From: Rotaria macrura
Taxonomy: Eukaryota > Rotifera > Eurotatoria > Philodinida > Philodinidae
Assembly: GCA_900239685.1 (NCBI GenBank)
Contig: OENT01000788.1
Coordinates: 1-64,000 of the forward strand
Direction: 5' to 3'
DNA: 64,000 nucleotides
Position numbers and translations under genes: made by a program. The notes under the pieces are model-generated. The model was not told where the DNA came from, did no database searches, and worked only from the letters and a program-made list of their open reading frames with translations. This document shows positions 1 to 13,016 of this stretch, piece by piece (the first letter of the stretch is position 1; each line of letters opens with the position of its first letter).

Positions 1-1340
1 TAATTTAAGTTCCTGAATTAAAACTAAAAGGTTGATCGATAATTGAACAATAAGAATAAGGAAGAGATATAACAAGTATTGAAATTAACAATGACCTTCC
101 TAATTACACGTAATGGTTTGATAAGTATATTGACTTGTTACTCCGGAAATTTCCGGATATGAGAGTATTGTTTTTTTCTTCTAGAAGATTGAAATTTATT
201 TACAAACTTCAACAATAGAATCGGAAACATTTCATATTAATTGCAGATTAGAGAATATTATGATTTATATTCTGTGATCTGACTCATAGAATAGAAGCAA
301 AGCTAGATTGATGAAAATATTTGTTTCGTAACATATTTATTCTAGACACGCATTTTCTTTAAATAGCCGCCTAGTCTCTACGTATTAATATTATCAATCG
401 CGTCATGCAAGTCGTGAAACTTTCGTCACAGTGTCTTGAGAAAAAAAGAACAATGTTGTTTTTCTAGTTCTATGGATCATTAAAAAAAAAGTCATGTTTT
501 TCTCACGAATAACAGTGAAGAAAAATAACCTATTCAATCAATCGATTGTTAATATGTTTCTGTACTAGTAAGATTAATTTGAGTGTTTCTTTTTTCAACT
601 AATTATTCGTTCTACTAGCAAAGCCCGTCGATACTCATGACGAATAAATTACTATGGAGCCATTACTCAGCATAGGCTGCTTCATAGAAAGCATACCAAA
701 TAAAATGTGTCAGAAGTGTTTTTTGCCATTCTTTTCTATATGTAGTGTAATTCGAAAAAATAATATCAACTGATGACTTCTGTGATTGGCGTAAGGTAAA
801 TCTCTTACGATCTCAATAGATTTTTATTTTCCTCTGAATTGTTGAATAAATAACACAAGTTAACTGGAGTAACATGTTACTTTTATTGGTTAAAAAATTC
901 TCTAGAAAATCAGTTTTGACTTTATTGTATATGCTCTATTCCATTGGATGACTGAAAAACAATCTGAACTGTACTACAACACATAATGAGTAAGACTATT
1001 CAGTTTTTACTATATTTATTATTCACACATGCCAAGGTATGAGTTGAAATATAAAAAAAGTGAAAATTTAATTTAATTTTTATAGAATCGAGTTTAAGAA
1101 CAAAATAACATGCTTTTTATCATCTTACGCTCAGTTAATCGTTCGAGATACATATGAATAGTAAAAATACAATGACATCGAACACCATCCATTCATTTTT
1201 CTTCTAATATACATAAAGAAAATGATCGTTCTGATAATGGAAGATTTCATTAGTTTGATTTTGAGACGTAGTGTACTATGTTCATTTCATTTCTATTTAA
1301 TATAACGAAATCATCTTTTCTTATCATATTACTGTCTTAG
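1..1340. other. No gene recognised; probably intron upstream of the HECT exons
   Basis: No exon could be supported in this AT-rich stretch. The first HECT exon begins at 1341 directly after a splice acceptor (AG at 1339-1340), and its first codon needs one base from an upstream exon. Upstream exons of the ligase must therefore lie further left, and this stretch is best read as intron or non-coding sequence. Confidence 0.5.
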
Positions 1341-3618
1341 GTATGTTTATGACAAACGAAGAAACACGTTATTTATGGTTCAATCCATCAGCACTCGAAG
1401 ATCTCGATCAAGAATATAGATTGATAGGCATTTTATTGGGTTTAGCTATATATAATTCAATTATTCTCGATATTAAATTTCCACCAGTTATTTATCGTAA
1501 ATTATTGGGTAAAACTGGTACTTTTGAAGATCTTGAAACATCACATCCAGTAAGATTCATATATATCTTTTATAAGTAATTTTTAATCAAGAAATTCTTT
1601 TATTACATTCATTAGACAATATATAGGAGTTTAAATAGTCTATTAACATATGACGAAGAAAAAGAAGGCATAACTGTTGAAGATGCCTTTTGTTTAACAT
1701 TTCAAGTTGCTATTACTGATGCAATCGGTTCACAATTGTTGCTTGACTTGAAAGAAAATGGCAATATGATTTCAGTAACACATGCTAATCGAGAGGTTAA
1801 AAAACACATGGCTTTTTTCTTGTTCGTCATTTTTATTGAATAAATTTTCTTTTCTTCTCTACAGGATTTCGTACGTCTTTACAGTGATCTTTTGTTAAAT
1901 AAAAGTATTGAAAAACAATTCGATCCTTTTTTTCATGGTTTTTTATTGGTAACACGTGATAGCTCATTAAGAAAATTATTTCGAGCGGATGAAATCGATT
2001 TACTTGTGGCTGGTAGTGAAGTACTCGATTTCAATCAACTTGCTTCGGCTGCCGAATATGATGGTGGTTATACTAAAGATAGTCCAACAATTAGGTAAAT
2101 TTTTCGATTATTATTTACATCATTAACGTAATCTATCACCTGTTGAAAAACAAGTACATGAAATATATTTGATGTTCTATTCGTTGCACTCACGAAAGAA
2201 CAACTTCAAATATTAAACCATTTCTCGACTGAAACATCGTTCATCTGATGAGTAATCTACAAATCTGGAACGATTTATATTGTCGGACTAATGTTCTTGA
2301 TCTGATCATCAAACACAATGCAAACAAATATCATCGATAGAATTCGTTTGTCGAGCAAGTTAAAACATCTCTGACGTTTACCTAGCTCAAGATCTTGAAC
2401 CGTCAAAATTCTTTCAAGTGCGAAAACAAAACTTTTCTTCTGTCGAAAAATAAATCACTTTCTAGTCAGAATCTTGGATTGATGTTTGCTCCTGTAAAAG
2501 TGTAACAATCTAATTGTAGAAGATCATCATCGATGGTAGCACAGTCTCGTACGATCTTACTCAAAAAGGTAATATTATCGGCGATAAATATTACACTACT
2601 CTTATACTTTTGATAATCCAATGAATATGAGCAATGGTAAAGTAGTGTCCAGTCGTAAGTCAATAAAAACGATCGTTCAATCAATATTGAAAGTTTTCGT
2701 TTGACACCTGAAGTTTTCTAATTTCCCTGTGTTCAACCATTACAAATTTGATATGAATGCTTCGTACTTTTCTCTTATCGTACTGGTGGCCTGTAATACT
2801 CCTGATTGAACTGACGACGTACGACCAGTTGCTTTAGTTGTAATAGAATCAACTAGTTTCTATCCTCTTTTTTTTTCTCCATAGTGGAAGCATGGACTAT
2901 GTCTTAATTTCGAATAGCATTTTCTCTATTTAATTAACGACGATGTCTGTGAAAGTAAGACAGCTGTTGAAACATATTTATGTGTAATTAATTGAAATAG
3001 TGAACATAGTATGAAATCAAAATTACGTTTGTTACATCAATAGTGTAAGAAGAAGAAAAAAACAAAATTGTAACATTAAACTATTGTGAGCTGATAAGTG
3101 TGAATGATGTCCTTCGTTGGATTTCATATGAATTGATTGTAAACTTTAGAACATAATACGAAATGGTGCTCATTGTTATTCAACATGTTTGTTAAATTTA
3201 CTTAGCTTTTCGTTTTCTTTTTTCATTATTCATCGATGAACTCTTTTTCTTATCATGAGCAATATGATCAATTGTTGTCATTTTCTGATTTAGAAATTTT
3301 TGGAATGTCTTAATGACTTTTACCGATGAACAAAAACGAAAATTTTTGCAATTTACTACTGGTAGTGATCGTGCTCCGTACGTTATTTCTTGTCTTTTAA
3401 TTAATCAAATCTATCTAATGGAAATGTTTATGTTTAGTATTGGTGGTTTAGCAAGATTAAAATTAATTATATCTCGTAATGGTCCAGATACTGATCGTTT
3501 ACCAACAGCACATACATGTTTCAATGCTCTTCTTCTTCCTGATTATACATCAACTGAAAAATTGCAAGAGAAACTTTCTATTGCTATTGATAATACCGCC
3601 GGATTTGGGTTACGCTGA
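1341..3618 (+). CDS. UBE3A: UBE3A-type HECT E3 ubiquitin ligase, C-terminal part
   Basis: Five exons (1341-1549, 1616-1795, 1865-2094, 3294-3377, 3438-3618) join in phase and encode about 294 residues covering most of the HECT domain. The N-terminal part lies outside the window or in unrecognised upstream exons. HECT ligases take ubiquitin from an E2 onto a cysteine and pass it to substrates. Visible hallmarks are the GLAIYN and YRKL(L/M)GK blocks in exon 1, EYDGGYT and [12 protein letters not shown] in exons 3-4, and the catalytic block LPTAHTCFN, whose Cys accepts ubiquitin. The protein ends GFGLR, the position where UBE3A ends GFGML. Similarity to UBE3A is high across every exon, closer than I recall for other HECT families such as NEDD4. 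Intron 3 (2095-3293) is 1.2 kb and the others are under 80 bp. I see no frame damage, so the gene looks functional but is only partly in view. Confidence 0.93.
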
Positions 3619-3837
3619 AAGCAAGAAAAAAGAAAACAAATTAAGAAAACAGTCCTAATCAATTGCTAGTTCTTTCATGTTCTTGAGTTTTTTCCGTAAC
3701 ATCCTATATCATCAATAGTTATGAAGTGTGTGTACATCAATGTGTTTTCTTTCTCTCTCTCTGTCTCTTGCCCTTTCTGATCCTCTTTGTCATATTCACT
3801 GTGATTTGAGAACTATCCTTCATCTTTTTTTGATAAC

Positions 3838-3882
<45 letters not shown>

Positions 3883-5312
3883 TAAACGAAATTTTCTATT
3901 ATATTCTAAAGATTACAAAATGTTCAACTCTAATGAGACATTCCGAAAGCATGCATGACGTTTAAAAAAATGTGCGTGTGACAAATCGCGTCAAAGTTAG
4001 GACAAATCCACTTGTTGTTGGCAGACCGACGACATTATGATTGACGTTTACAGTGCATAGTTATAACTTGCTGCGTGTCTCATTAAACAAGAAAAGATTG
4101 TTGGAGAAAAAAACGAAGATGATGATAATGAAGAAGAAGAAAAACGGTAAATTTCAAGTGTAAAACACATAGCTATAATGCATGAAACAAAGAACACGCG
4201 AAATCTCTAATCGATTCATCTGTCGTAGAATTATTTTGGTGAAAGATAACTTTCTTTCTTTTCTTCTTTTTCTATTTCTTCTATCGAAAAAAGTCATTAT
4301 TCGCTTGGTTAAATTCACACGTGTCACATCAATTATACCTACTATGTGTTCTTTATACATGTTGATGATCAAATTCGTATTCTATTTATTCAACGATTTA
4401 AAACTATATCTAGGTGTATGTTAGGTTTACTACTAAGGATGGAATATATTGTTGAAATAAATTGAAATGATAAGCCTTTAACACGCGTGTGTATGAGCGT
4501 TATTCATTCAATTTGATAAAGAAAGAGAATGACATTCGTTTTTGTTGGCAATACATCTGTCAATAAAAACAACGATGAGATGTTTTTGCTGTTATTTAAA
4601 AGACGATAAGTAAATAAAAATATATGTATATAGGATACTTCTCACCGATTCACTGATCTACATATTCAAATTAATTTTACTTTCGTTTTTTCTTCTTCTC
4701 GATGGTTAATCTAACAATTTTCTCTTCCTGTTTTCCTTTTTGCTTAACTTGATAAGTATATGTCAAAGATTTCTTCTTCCATTTTTTTTAACATTGAATA
4801 TGCGTGCCTGATTTAGCTTTAGTAAGGAAAAAAAATATTTCATATCCGATGGTTCCTCTTATTAATCCCCAATTTCAACATTGGTGGTAGTCAGTGCAAT
4901 AGCAGTAAATCTCTTTTTCTTCTCTCATTTCGTCGTCTCGTTTTGTGTGTGTGTGTGTGTATGTATGTGTATGTGCCATACCGCTCTCTGACATGTCATA
5001 AAAGGAGAAGAGAAATTGGGACGACGCTGATTCGTTAAAAGAAAATGAAGAAGAAGAAAAAAGGCGAAGATTTTTTTTCTTTTTTCTCAAATCTTTAACT
5101 GATATGAACCAATGAAACAATTTCTTTTGCTCTTTTTCTCTCTCTTTCCAACCACTCGAAATTAAGTTGATCGATGATGATGGTTGGTAGTGCTCTTTCA
5201 TTCGATCTCGACGCCTCGCGCTTGATTTACACCTCAAACACTTGACATTTTTTGCAACAAGACAATTCTCTGCGTGCTTTTTTTTCTGTTTCTGTTACTT
5301 CTCTACTTGGAT
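3619..5312. other. Intergenic, with simple repeats
   Basis: The stretch lies between the end of the HECT ligase and the first proposed exon of the nuclear receptor. It is rich in pyrimidine runs and A/T tracts, with short simple repeats. Open frames here are low-complexity translations of those tracts, and I see no coding signal. Confidence 0.6.
3842..3882. repeat. (TG)n-(TA)n microsatellite
   Basis: About 13 TG units pass directly into about 7 TA units. It lies in the 3' flank of the HECT gene and is likely polymorphic. Shorter TG (about 4945-4962) and TA (5512-5533) tracts occur nearby. Confidence 0.9.
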
Positions 5313-8300
5313 ATGGATACCAATGAAAATAATAATAATAATCATAATAATACCAAAAACAATAATAAATCATCAAACAACAATAGTATGTATACGGCTA
5401 TTTCAATGTTTTCAAAATTTTATCTTTGATGAAAGTTATAGTTTATTTGTTAGGTTATTTTGTTTTCGCATTGTTTTTGTATTTTCTACTATTTAAAAAG
5501 AACATATACATATATATATATATATATATATATGTCTTAAACCATTTTTTTTCGAATGATATGTAAGTGCGTGAGGAAATCTTTCGAACCGTAAATTTTC
5601 TAGTGAACAATGATTATCTTGAGACATTCACTTGTCGCCCTATTGTCTCTGACATGTTCTCTTTTTTTCGATTAGACTTTGCTTGCCTGTTCAATTGTTA
5701 TTTGCACGATGATAATTCAATAGATTTCTTTCTAGAAATTGAGAATTGGAAGTTGACGACAACGACAGCACGTTATCCAATTAAGTCTAAAAAACTTATC
5801 TTCTTTTTGCTCGATCGAATATTTCATATGAAAAAAAAAGAGATGATGATGATGATGGTAATGATAATAATAATAATAATAATCATGCAGCGACGAAGTA
5901 GAACAAATTAGACGCACATCACATCGGTCTCTCTCTCTTCTCCTCTTCTTTTTCCCTTCTTCCTTCGCACAAGTGATCAATGATTTGAAGACATCATGCT
6001 GAGTATGTGTTCACTCTGGCTAAATTAACATCGTTAAACTTGTCAAGCAACGTAGTTGTGGCAGTACATAGATTCTATATAAAATTAATCACATACACAT
6101 CATCATTTTGAGTAGTGTTGTTGTTCACATAAGGATGAATAAGAACGAAGAGATGTGTGAGCGGCAAATCTTAATCTAAAATATAAAAAGAAAGAGGGCA
6201 ATGAGAAAAATAGAGAAACACATTTGGAATTTGATTTGTATATATTTATTCTTTGATTAGATTGTTCATCGCCAAATGAAACAAGTCCAACAGTTAACGA
6301 TGATGATAGTAGTAATCATAGTAGTATCGAAAGCAATAATGATGAACAAGAACAACAACTTGTTCAGCCGAAAGAAGAACCTAATTTGAATTATTTTAAT
6401 TCTCTAATACCTTCTAAAACAGCTTCAAATGCTGAGAATCCATTTGGTATTCTATCAATGTGTTTGCCATCATCATCATCTTCATCAACAACATCATCGA
6501 AAATGGTTCGACCTCATTCATTCACCAATCATCGTTATGCAGTTGTTCAACCATATCCTATCTCTCCTCATGCTTATTTTGCTAATATGGCCAAATATAC
6601 AGAAGCAGCTGCAGCGGCTGTTGTTGCTGAACAACAACGTAATCAACAAGCAGCTAAATTAGCCGCTGCTGCTGCTGCCGCTGCTGTTGGTGTTGTGGGT
6701 ACAAATACGATTTCATCGAATCATAGTATTGGAAATAATTTGATTTGTGCAGTTTGTGGAGATATTTCAAGTGGGAAGCATTATGGCATATTAGCATGTA
6801 ATGGCTGTAGTGGATTTTTTAAAAGAAGTGTTCGACGAAAATTAATTTATCGGTTCGATTCGTTTTTCTTTCTTTTTCTTGTTGAGAATATTCAAGATGA
6901 CAATGAATATATATTTATATATATGTATATTTCTTTTTTCATTTGTGATTTAGATGCCAAGCCAATACGGGTATGTGCATTGTTGATAAAGCACATCGTA
7001 ATCAATGTCAAGCTTGTCGACTTAAAAAGGTAATGTCAATCAATAATTGTTCATATTTGACATGTCTTTTTCGTTTTATTTAGTGTTTACAAATGGGTAT
7101 GATAAAAGAAGGTAAGAGTGAAAATTGTAAACTACAAGATTGCTCAGTGTACTTTCAATTTCTCATTGGCAAGACTTGTACTCATTTGTAAATCAATACC
7201 GAAATTGTTCCATTCCTATAACGGAAAAGTTTCATTTTTTGGGTAATAGAAAGGATAGACATCGAATATTCTAAGCTCCATTACTAATTGGTAAGAAGAA
7301 TTGATGAGAATTTTTTTATTTTATTTCAAGCTGTACAAAACGAACGTCAACCACGTAATAGTGCACAAGTTCGTGCAGATTCCATTGATTTTAATTGTGA
7401 TGGTAATGGCACAACAGTATCGGTTATGCATCATCGACCAACAAATTCAAATCCAGCTTCATCACCAGGTGAAGGTAGTACATCATCAATTAAACAAGAT
7501 GGTAAATAGAGCTAATGCAAAAATGAAATTATTCGAGTGTCACATTGTTTCTTTCGTTGTTTTATTTTTTAATTTCTATATAAGATGAATGTGATTTATC
7601 AACATCACAAGTATTTCCTAATGAAACGGATGATCAAATATCTGCAACATCAGCACAAATACTTTTGATGATTGTTAAATGGATTCGTAATTTACCAACA
7701 TTTTCAAGTTTACCTTTTCGTGATCAGGTATTATTTATATGCATATATGTATACATGTATATATTTATATATATATATAAATATATCTATCAAAAGAAAC
7801 AAGTTCAAATAATGTTTTTTATTGACATATTCTAATCCTGAAATATCATGTCATTTGAAAACGTGAACATCTTTTGATGAACTCGATACATATCGTTGTC
7901 TATTCAAATAATCAAATGATGAAAGAAGGATCAAGAAATAAATAAATTCACATTCAATCAACATAAGAGTGATAATAAGATGAACTAAAAATTGTCAAGT
8001 AGAAGAGATTTAGAAGTATCATTGTTAATCTTCAAGAACAAAAAAAAATTACTTTTTTTTCTCCATCTGTCAAATAATTTTTTTTTCTTTTCTTAGTTGA
8101 TTTTATTGGAAGAATCTTGGTCGGAATTATTTCTTCTTTGGGCAATACAATGTTCAACATCATTAGATAATGGTGGACCTCTTTTTACAACAGCTCTTAA
8201 TCGTTATCAATTGGAGAATGAAAATGGAAAATCAATATATCGTTTATTAAATGATATTCTATATCGTTTCAAACAATTAAAACTTGATCCAATTGAATTT

Positions 8301-8706
8301 GCTTGTTTAAAAGCTATTGTACTCTTTCGTTTCGGTATAAATGAAAACTTTTTCTCGTTTCTATTTCTATGCTACTTGTTTTTTTTTTCTGTCTTGCTAT
8401 TATAATTAGATATTCGATCATTAAGAGAATCAAAAATGGTTGAAAATTTACAGGATCAAGCACAAATAACATTGGCACAATTTACACAAATTCATAATCC
8501 AACACAACCAACTCGGTAAGATTTTTAATTTTTTATGTTAATCAAATAAATGGAAAATTTTTTCTTTAAATAGTTTTGGTCGAGTACTCTTAACATTGCC
8601 ATTATTACGAAGTGTACCATCATTGTTAATTGAAAAAACTTATTTTGCACGTACGATCGGAAATGCATCAATGTCAAAATTACTTGCAGATATGTTCAAA
8701 AGTTAA
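5313..8706 (+). CDS. NR2E3: NR2E3/FAX-1/unfulfilled-type nuclear receptor
   Basis: Nine exons are proposed: 5313-5385, 6261-6852, 6954-7029, 7084-7111, 7331-7501, 7585-7727, 8097-8334, 8410-8515, 8574-8706. Together they are 1,560 nt, an exact multiple of three (519 aa). The product is a DNA-binding transcription factor. The Asn/Ser-rich and Ala-rich N-terminus runs into two zinc fingers at about residues 187-253: first finger CAVCGD, P-box [11 protein letters not shown], second finger ending [10 protein letters not shown]. The next block, [13 protein letters not shown], is diagnostic of the PNR/FAX-1 subfamily. The ligand-binding domain carries [23 protein letters not shown], as in NR2E3, and ends in an AF-2-like helix LLADMF. 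The first exon (ATG at 5313, Asn-rich) is the least certain: it rests on a GTATGT donor and exact phase match. Exons 6261-8706 are well supported. In animals the family acts in photoreceptor and neuron identity. Confidence 0.92.
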
Positions 8707-11700
8707 ATACATTGTACAGAACTAACGAACAAAAAAATTGAGTGATTGTTGTTTTACAGTCTCTTTAAATGTCCTTTTCTTCTTCTTCTTTTTCTTCGCG
8801 TTTTTTCTTTTGTTTTCGTTTCGTTTCCGTTTCTTTTTTTTTCTCGTTTATTCGACCATATGCATGCCATGCACATTCTAATTATGATTATTATTATTAT
8901 TATTAATCGAAAAATTTTAATGTTGAAAAGATTTTAATTTTTGAATCGAGATTTCTGAAAGTACAGAAAAAGGAAAAATCTACTCGTGAAAGAAGGTGAT
9001 TGCTATCAATTCACAAGTATTCTCGAGAGATTATAAGACTTTTGAAAACAAAATTTTCCTTTAAAGCCCACGAAGAATAGATGTAATCATGAATGTTTCT
9101 TTTTCTTCTTCTTTCTGTTGTTTGATCATAATGTTCATTTTCAGTTTCTTACGTTGAATCGCACTTGATGAAAATAAAATAAACAATAATTTTGCTATGG
9201 TTTAAATTATATTTTAATTGAATGAGCTTTAGAGCATATTCAAAATGAGTCCTCATTCGATATCACTCACAACAAGAGTAGCAAGACAATTACAGTCGAA
9301 TAGGGAGAGAGAGAATGGTATTATACTAATGTTATTCAATGTGTATAGAATGTGATCAGATTTTCCAGTAGTAGTAAGGTAGATATGAGGCGAGTTCGAA
9401 TTCTTTTTGTTCACGAAAATAAATAAACAAACAGAATGAAATTTTACGTTCTTTGAGACACTTCTGCACTAGTTGCAGCTTTAGAATACGTTGTATAATT
9501 CTGATTGCTTGTTATCATAAGAATCTTACTGCTTGCTTTCTGTCGACCGTGCATGTATGAAAGTAATTGATTTGTTTGTTTCAATACTTCTATTGACTAT
9601 ATTAGAATACAACTAATGATAGGATGTAAAAGTCGTACATCATTCGAATAGCTTCAGAAAATTTAGGCATGGAGTCGAATAAAATTCAAAATGGAGATTT
9701 ACACGTATAAAAACTATGAGAAAGAACTATTTGATGAAGTTTGATATGAGTGTGCGACGATTCTAACACACAGAAAGTAATTCGATACCACAGGTTTCTT
9801 GTAGGTGGAGAAATATTTCGCTTCAATAATAAGACGTATGATTATATTTAAACGAACAATATATAACGATAAAATCGTAAACTACAAGCATTTAAATGAA
9901 TAGATCAGAAGTTATTCAACATATACAAAAACTTTTACTAAATCAATGAACAATATCAATTTTTTTTCATTACGATGATTCGTGCGAAAAAAGTTAAAAT
10001 ACTAGCAATTGACATGATTGGATCAATATTTATATCGTTCTGTTAAATGTTTTGTGAGAAAGTCAATATTCGAGTTGTAAATTTTTCATCTTCGAAATGA
10101 AAATGTCGATTTTAGTTCAACGTGAAAATTTTAATGTAATCCAAATACTAATACTTTTGCTAATAACGATAGTGTCTTATTATTACTGTTAATCAATGAT
10201 GAATAACTTTATTAATCACAGCAAGAATAGAATCATGCATTTATTTATAACATTACAGTAACGAAACAACTTCTGTCAAATATTTTTCAGAGATTTCAGT
10301 TATGTCCTCATGATATATTTGTTACGACTAATTAATATTCGTTAGTAAATGTTCGATTGTTCGTCTCTTTTTAGGAAGCCTTTCTTTCAGAAAACCTTGA
10401 TTAGATTGATATCTACTAGATGTTGATTAGGTATGAGAAATAGTCTTCAGACATTGATTGGTTAACATAACTTTTGGTTTATTTCACTGAAAATTTTATA
10501 TATGCAGATCGAATAAATTTGCAACATGCATAAGTTTATAGAAAATCAGTTCATTACAATCCTTGCTACATAGCAACTCATCAAGATTTAATAAAATGCA
10601 ATTAGTTCTTGCATAAGTGCAATAGACTGATCCATTTATCCGCTTATGTCAAGCTGTGTTCTAGGTTAGAAAAGAATAGGTTACATTTAAAATCTGTACT
10701 TATTCCTAAGTCTTCTCTACGATCTAAATCTCAGCGAAGAGCATGCGCCAGTTGTATATCTTTATTATGTTCCCTCTTTATGAGATGATGACTTTCATAG
10801 GATTCAAAATAGCTCTGCGAAATAACAAAAAAGTCTATGAACATCATAGACACGACAATATTAATCTTGAAAATAATTAACAGAAAGAAATAGCTATGTA
10901 CGCATAGTATTCATGAAATCTCTTATGGGAAGAGACATTTACTATTTGACCTTTGATTTTAAGTAATATTGAGATAAATTAAATCAAACAGACAACAAAT
11001 ATAAGTCCAATATCACTGCATGAGGGCATTTGGGTAAAAATTGTTGCCCATAAAAATAAAATACATTTTAAGTCTGTACATGAATTATCATCGTGCGTAA
11101 AATGATACTGTATGTCGTAATCAAATTTTGGACTATTCATTTATGTAAATATTTAGTAACATTCGAATTTTTTCTTCATTTCATATTCATAGTATTAGGT
11201 CTGAATAAATGAAAAAAGTTAATTTCTAACGCGTTCGAAATTATCGATGATAAACAAAAGTGATCTCCTTTATATGATGACACATTATATGATAATATAA
11301 GAAGCAATGCTTGCATATTTAATATGATTAAATATTAAAACAATAAATAAAATCTTGTCTAAGATAAATGTTGAAGAAGAATTTCAAATCGAGGAAAATA
11401 TGTCAGCATTTTTTGTGTCTATTAGAGCAACTTGACATTTGACTGTTAACCAGAATTTTTCATGGAATAGCAAAAACAAATTTGTCTTTATTCTATTGAG
11501 CAATTTTAAATGATTTCAACTGCATGTTACGAACTTTATCAGTGTTCTTTATCGAATATACAGAGTTTAAACAATTTGATCTTTGAATACGTTTTCATGA
11601 ATGACAATTAATATTGCACAAGATTATTTTTTCTAGCTTATAGAACAGTGAATTTGTTGACCAAATATTACCATAATTCGATACTACGATAGAGACAACT

Positions 11701-12008
11701 GAATCCTTCATTTACAAACATCATACAGGCTTGAGCGTATATCATCATTAATAGTTTTATTGAATGAAAAATAACAGGAATCAGGAAACGGACAGTTTGA
11801 TCAATCAAATGGAGCGAATGCTTGAAAACACACGGGAAATTTATCTGCATTAATATATAGAAATGTTCGAATGGAATTTAATACAAGACTATTGACTTGA
11901 ATAGTATGGACATAGTTGATTGGCATATACATCTTTATTTCATTTTGATCTTCTACTGATTCTACCGGACGTAAAAAAGAAGCATTCTAGTTGTTCCTCG
12001 CGGAAGCA
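8707..12008. other. Gene-free stretch downstream of the nuclear receptor
   Basis: No ORF with coding character was found on either strand. The first few hundred bases are probably 3'UTR: a T/C-rich tract, then an AATAAA hexamer at 9173-9178. The remainder is unremarkable AT-rich sequence. Confidence 0.55.
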
Positions 12009-12672
12009 TCTATAAAAACTCAATAAACTTTTGCTTCAGATATGGTTGTGTCCATGGTTCCCGATTACTTTTGAAAGTGTGGAGGGTTAAATTTTCGCAG
12101 AAACGTCAAGCTGTTTCAGCAGACAGATTCAACGAATCACATTTCTTTCATAATATATATCATAATCTAAGTTTCTCTTTATTAAAAGGAAGTAAAAACA
12201 AAACATGTATCAAAAATAATATTTAAAAAAGATTTTCAAAACTAGACATTTCGGCAGAAAAAACAAATAGAATGAATAGATATCTTGGCGTAAAAAGTGA
12301 ATAGAATAAATAAATAAATATTTATTCATAGGCAGCAAATAGAATAAACAGATCTTATGGCAGAAACAATAGATAGAATGAACAGATATTTTGGCAGGGA
12401 AGTAGACAGAATAAATTTTCTGGCAGAAATGAGATTTAAAATATCGAATTAACAAACAGTAAACAATAACTGTGGTATGACAAGCTTCTTTTAATAATGA
12501 AATGGATAAATAAAAATTTTTACTACAGCTGAAACGTATTAATGGGTGATGTATAGCGATAATGTAGCTGAAAATCTTTAAGTTGCCGGAAATAACAAAA
12601 ACAAATTTCGCAGAAACAAAATTTACTTCTTGTATTTTTGTGGGGGGCTAGCCCCACACAGTCCCCCACTGA
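12009..12672 (+). mobile_element. Candidate non-autonomous Helitron
   Basis: The left end is TCTATAAAAA preceded by A (12008). The right end is CTGA (12669-12672) followed by T. A GC-rich hairpin (stem TGTGGGG/CCCCACA, about 12644-12663) sits about 10 nt before the right end. Helitrons typically start TC, end in CTRR after a 3' hairpin and insert between A and T. All of these features are met, but each is short and no coding remnant is present. Internal tandem repeats, common in non-autonomous Helitrons, lie at 12253-12432. The call is inference, and the left boundary is the weaker one. Confidence 0.35.
12253..12432. repeat. Degenerate tandem repeat, unit about 28-44 bp
   Basis: Six copies of a unit starting GGCAG/GGCG and continuing with an AATAGA-ATAAACAGATATTT-like body begin at 12253, 12287, 12331, 12359, 12393 and 12422. 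Spacings are 34, 44, 28, 34 and 29 nt, so the array has drifted by indels. The minus-strand open frame over it is a by-product of the repeat and not a gene. Confidence 0.8.
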
Positions 12673-13016
12673 TCGGAATGCCTGGTTGTGTCTGTTCTTT
12701 ACCGAAACACCTACACCTACATTGATTCGTCTTCTCTATACACACCCTCGCACCCTGTTGATTATGCATCATAAATAGGATCTCTTTTTTTATTTGTACT
12801 TGATATTTTGACGACTTGGTAGGGGAATATATTTATGTGAAAGAAGAAAACAAGTAACATAGTCTAAATTTATGATTTAACGCGAAAAAAACTGTGGTCC
12901 ATCGGTAATATCAACTTGAATGAGAGAAGAACAAACAAACATGGAGTTCTATGAATAATTCTTCGCTGTTTTGAATATAAATTTCATTCTAACTCTTCTA
13001 TACATATTCTAAATGA

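Noticed and set aside
4875..5237. Minus-strand open frame of 120 codons
   Set aside because: It is a low-complexity Lys/Glu/Ser translation of simple repeats, with no splice or motif support.
6852..6862. GGTTCGATTC resembling a tRNA B-box
   Set aside because: It sits at the exon/intron junction of the nuclear receptor, with no A-box or cloverleaf around it.
12644..12663. TGTGGG-like G-run considered as telomeric sequence
   Set aside because: It is only a single hairpin, with no tandem array, and is better explained as part of a repeat-element end.
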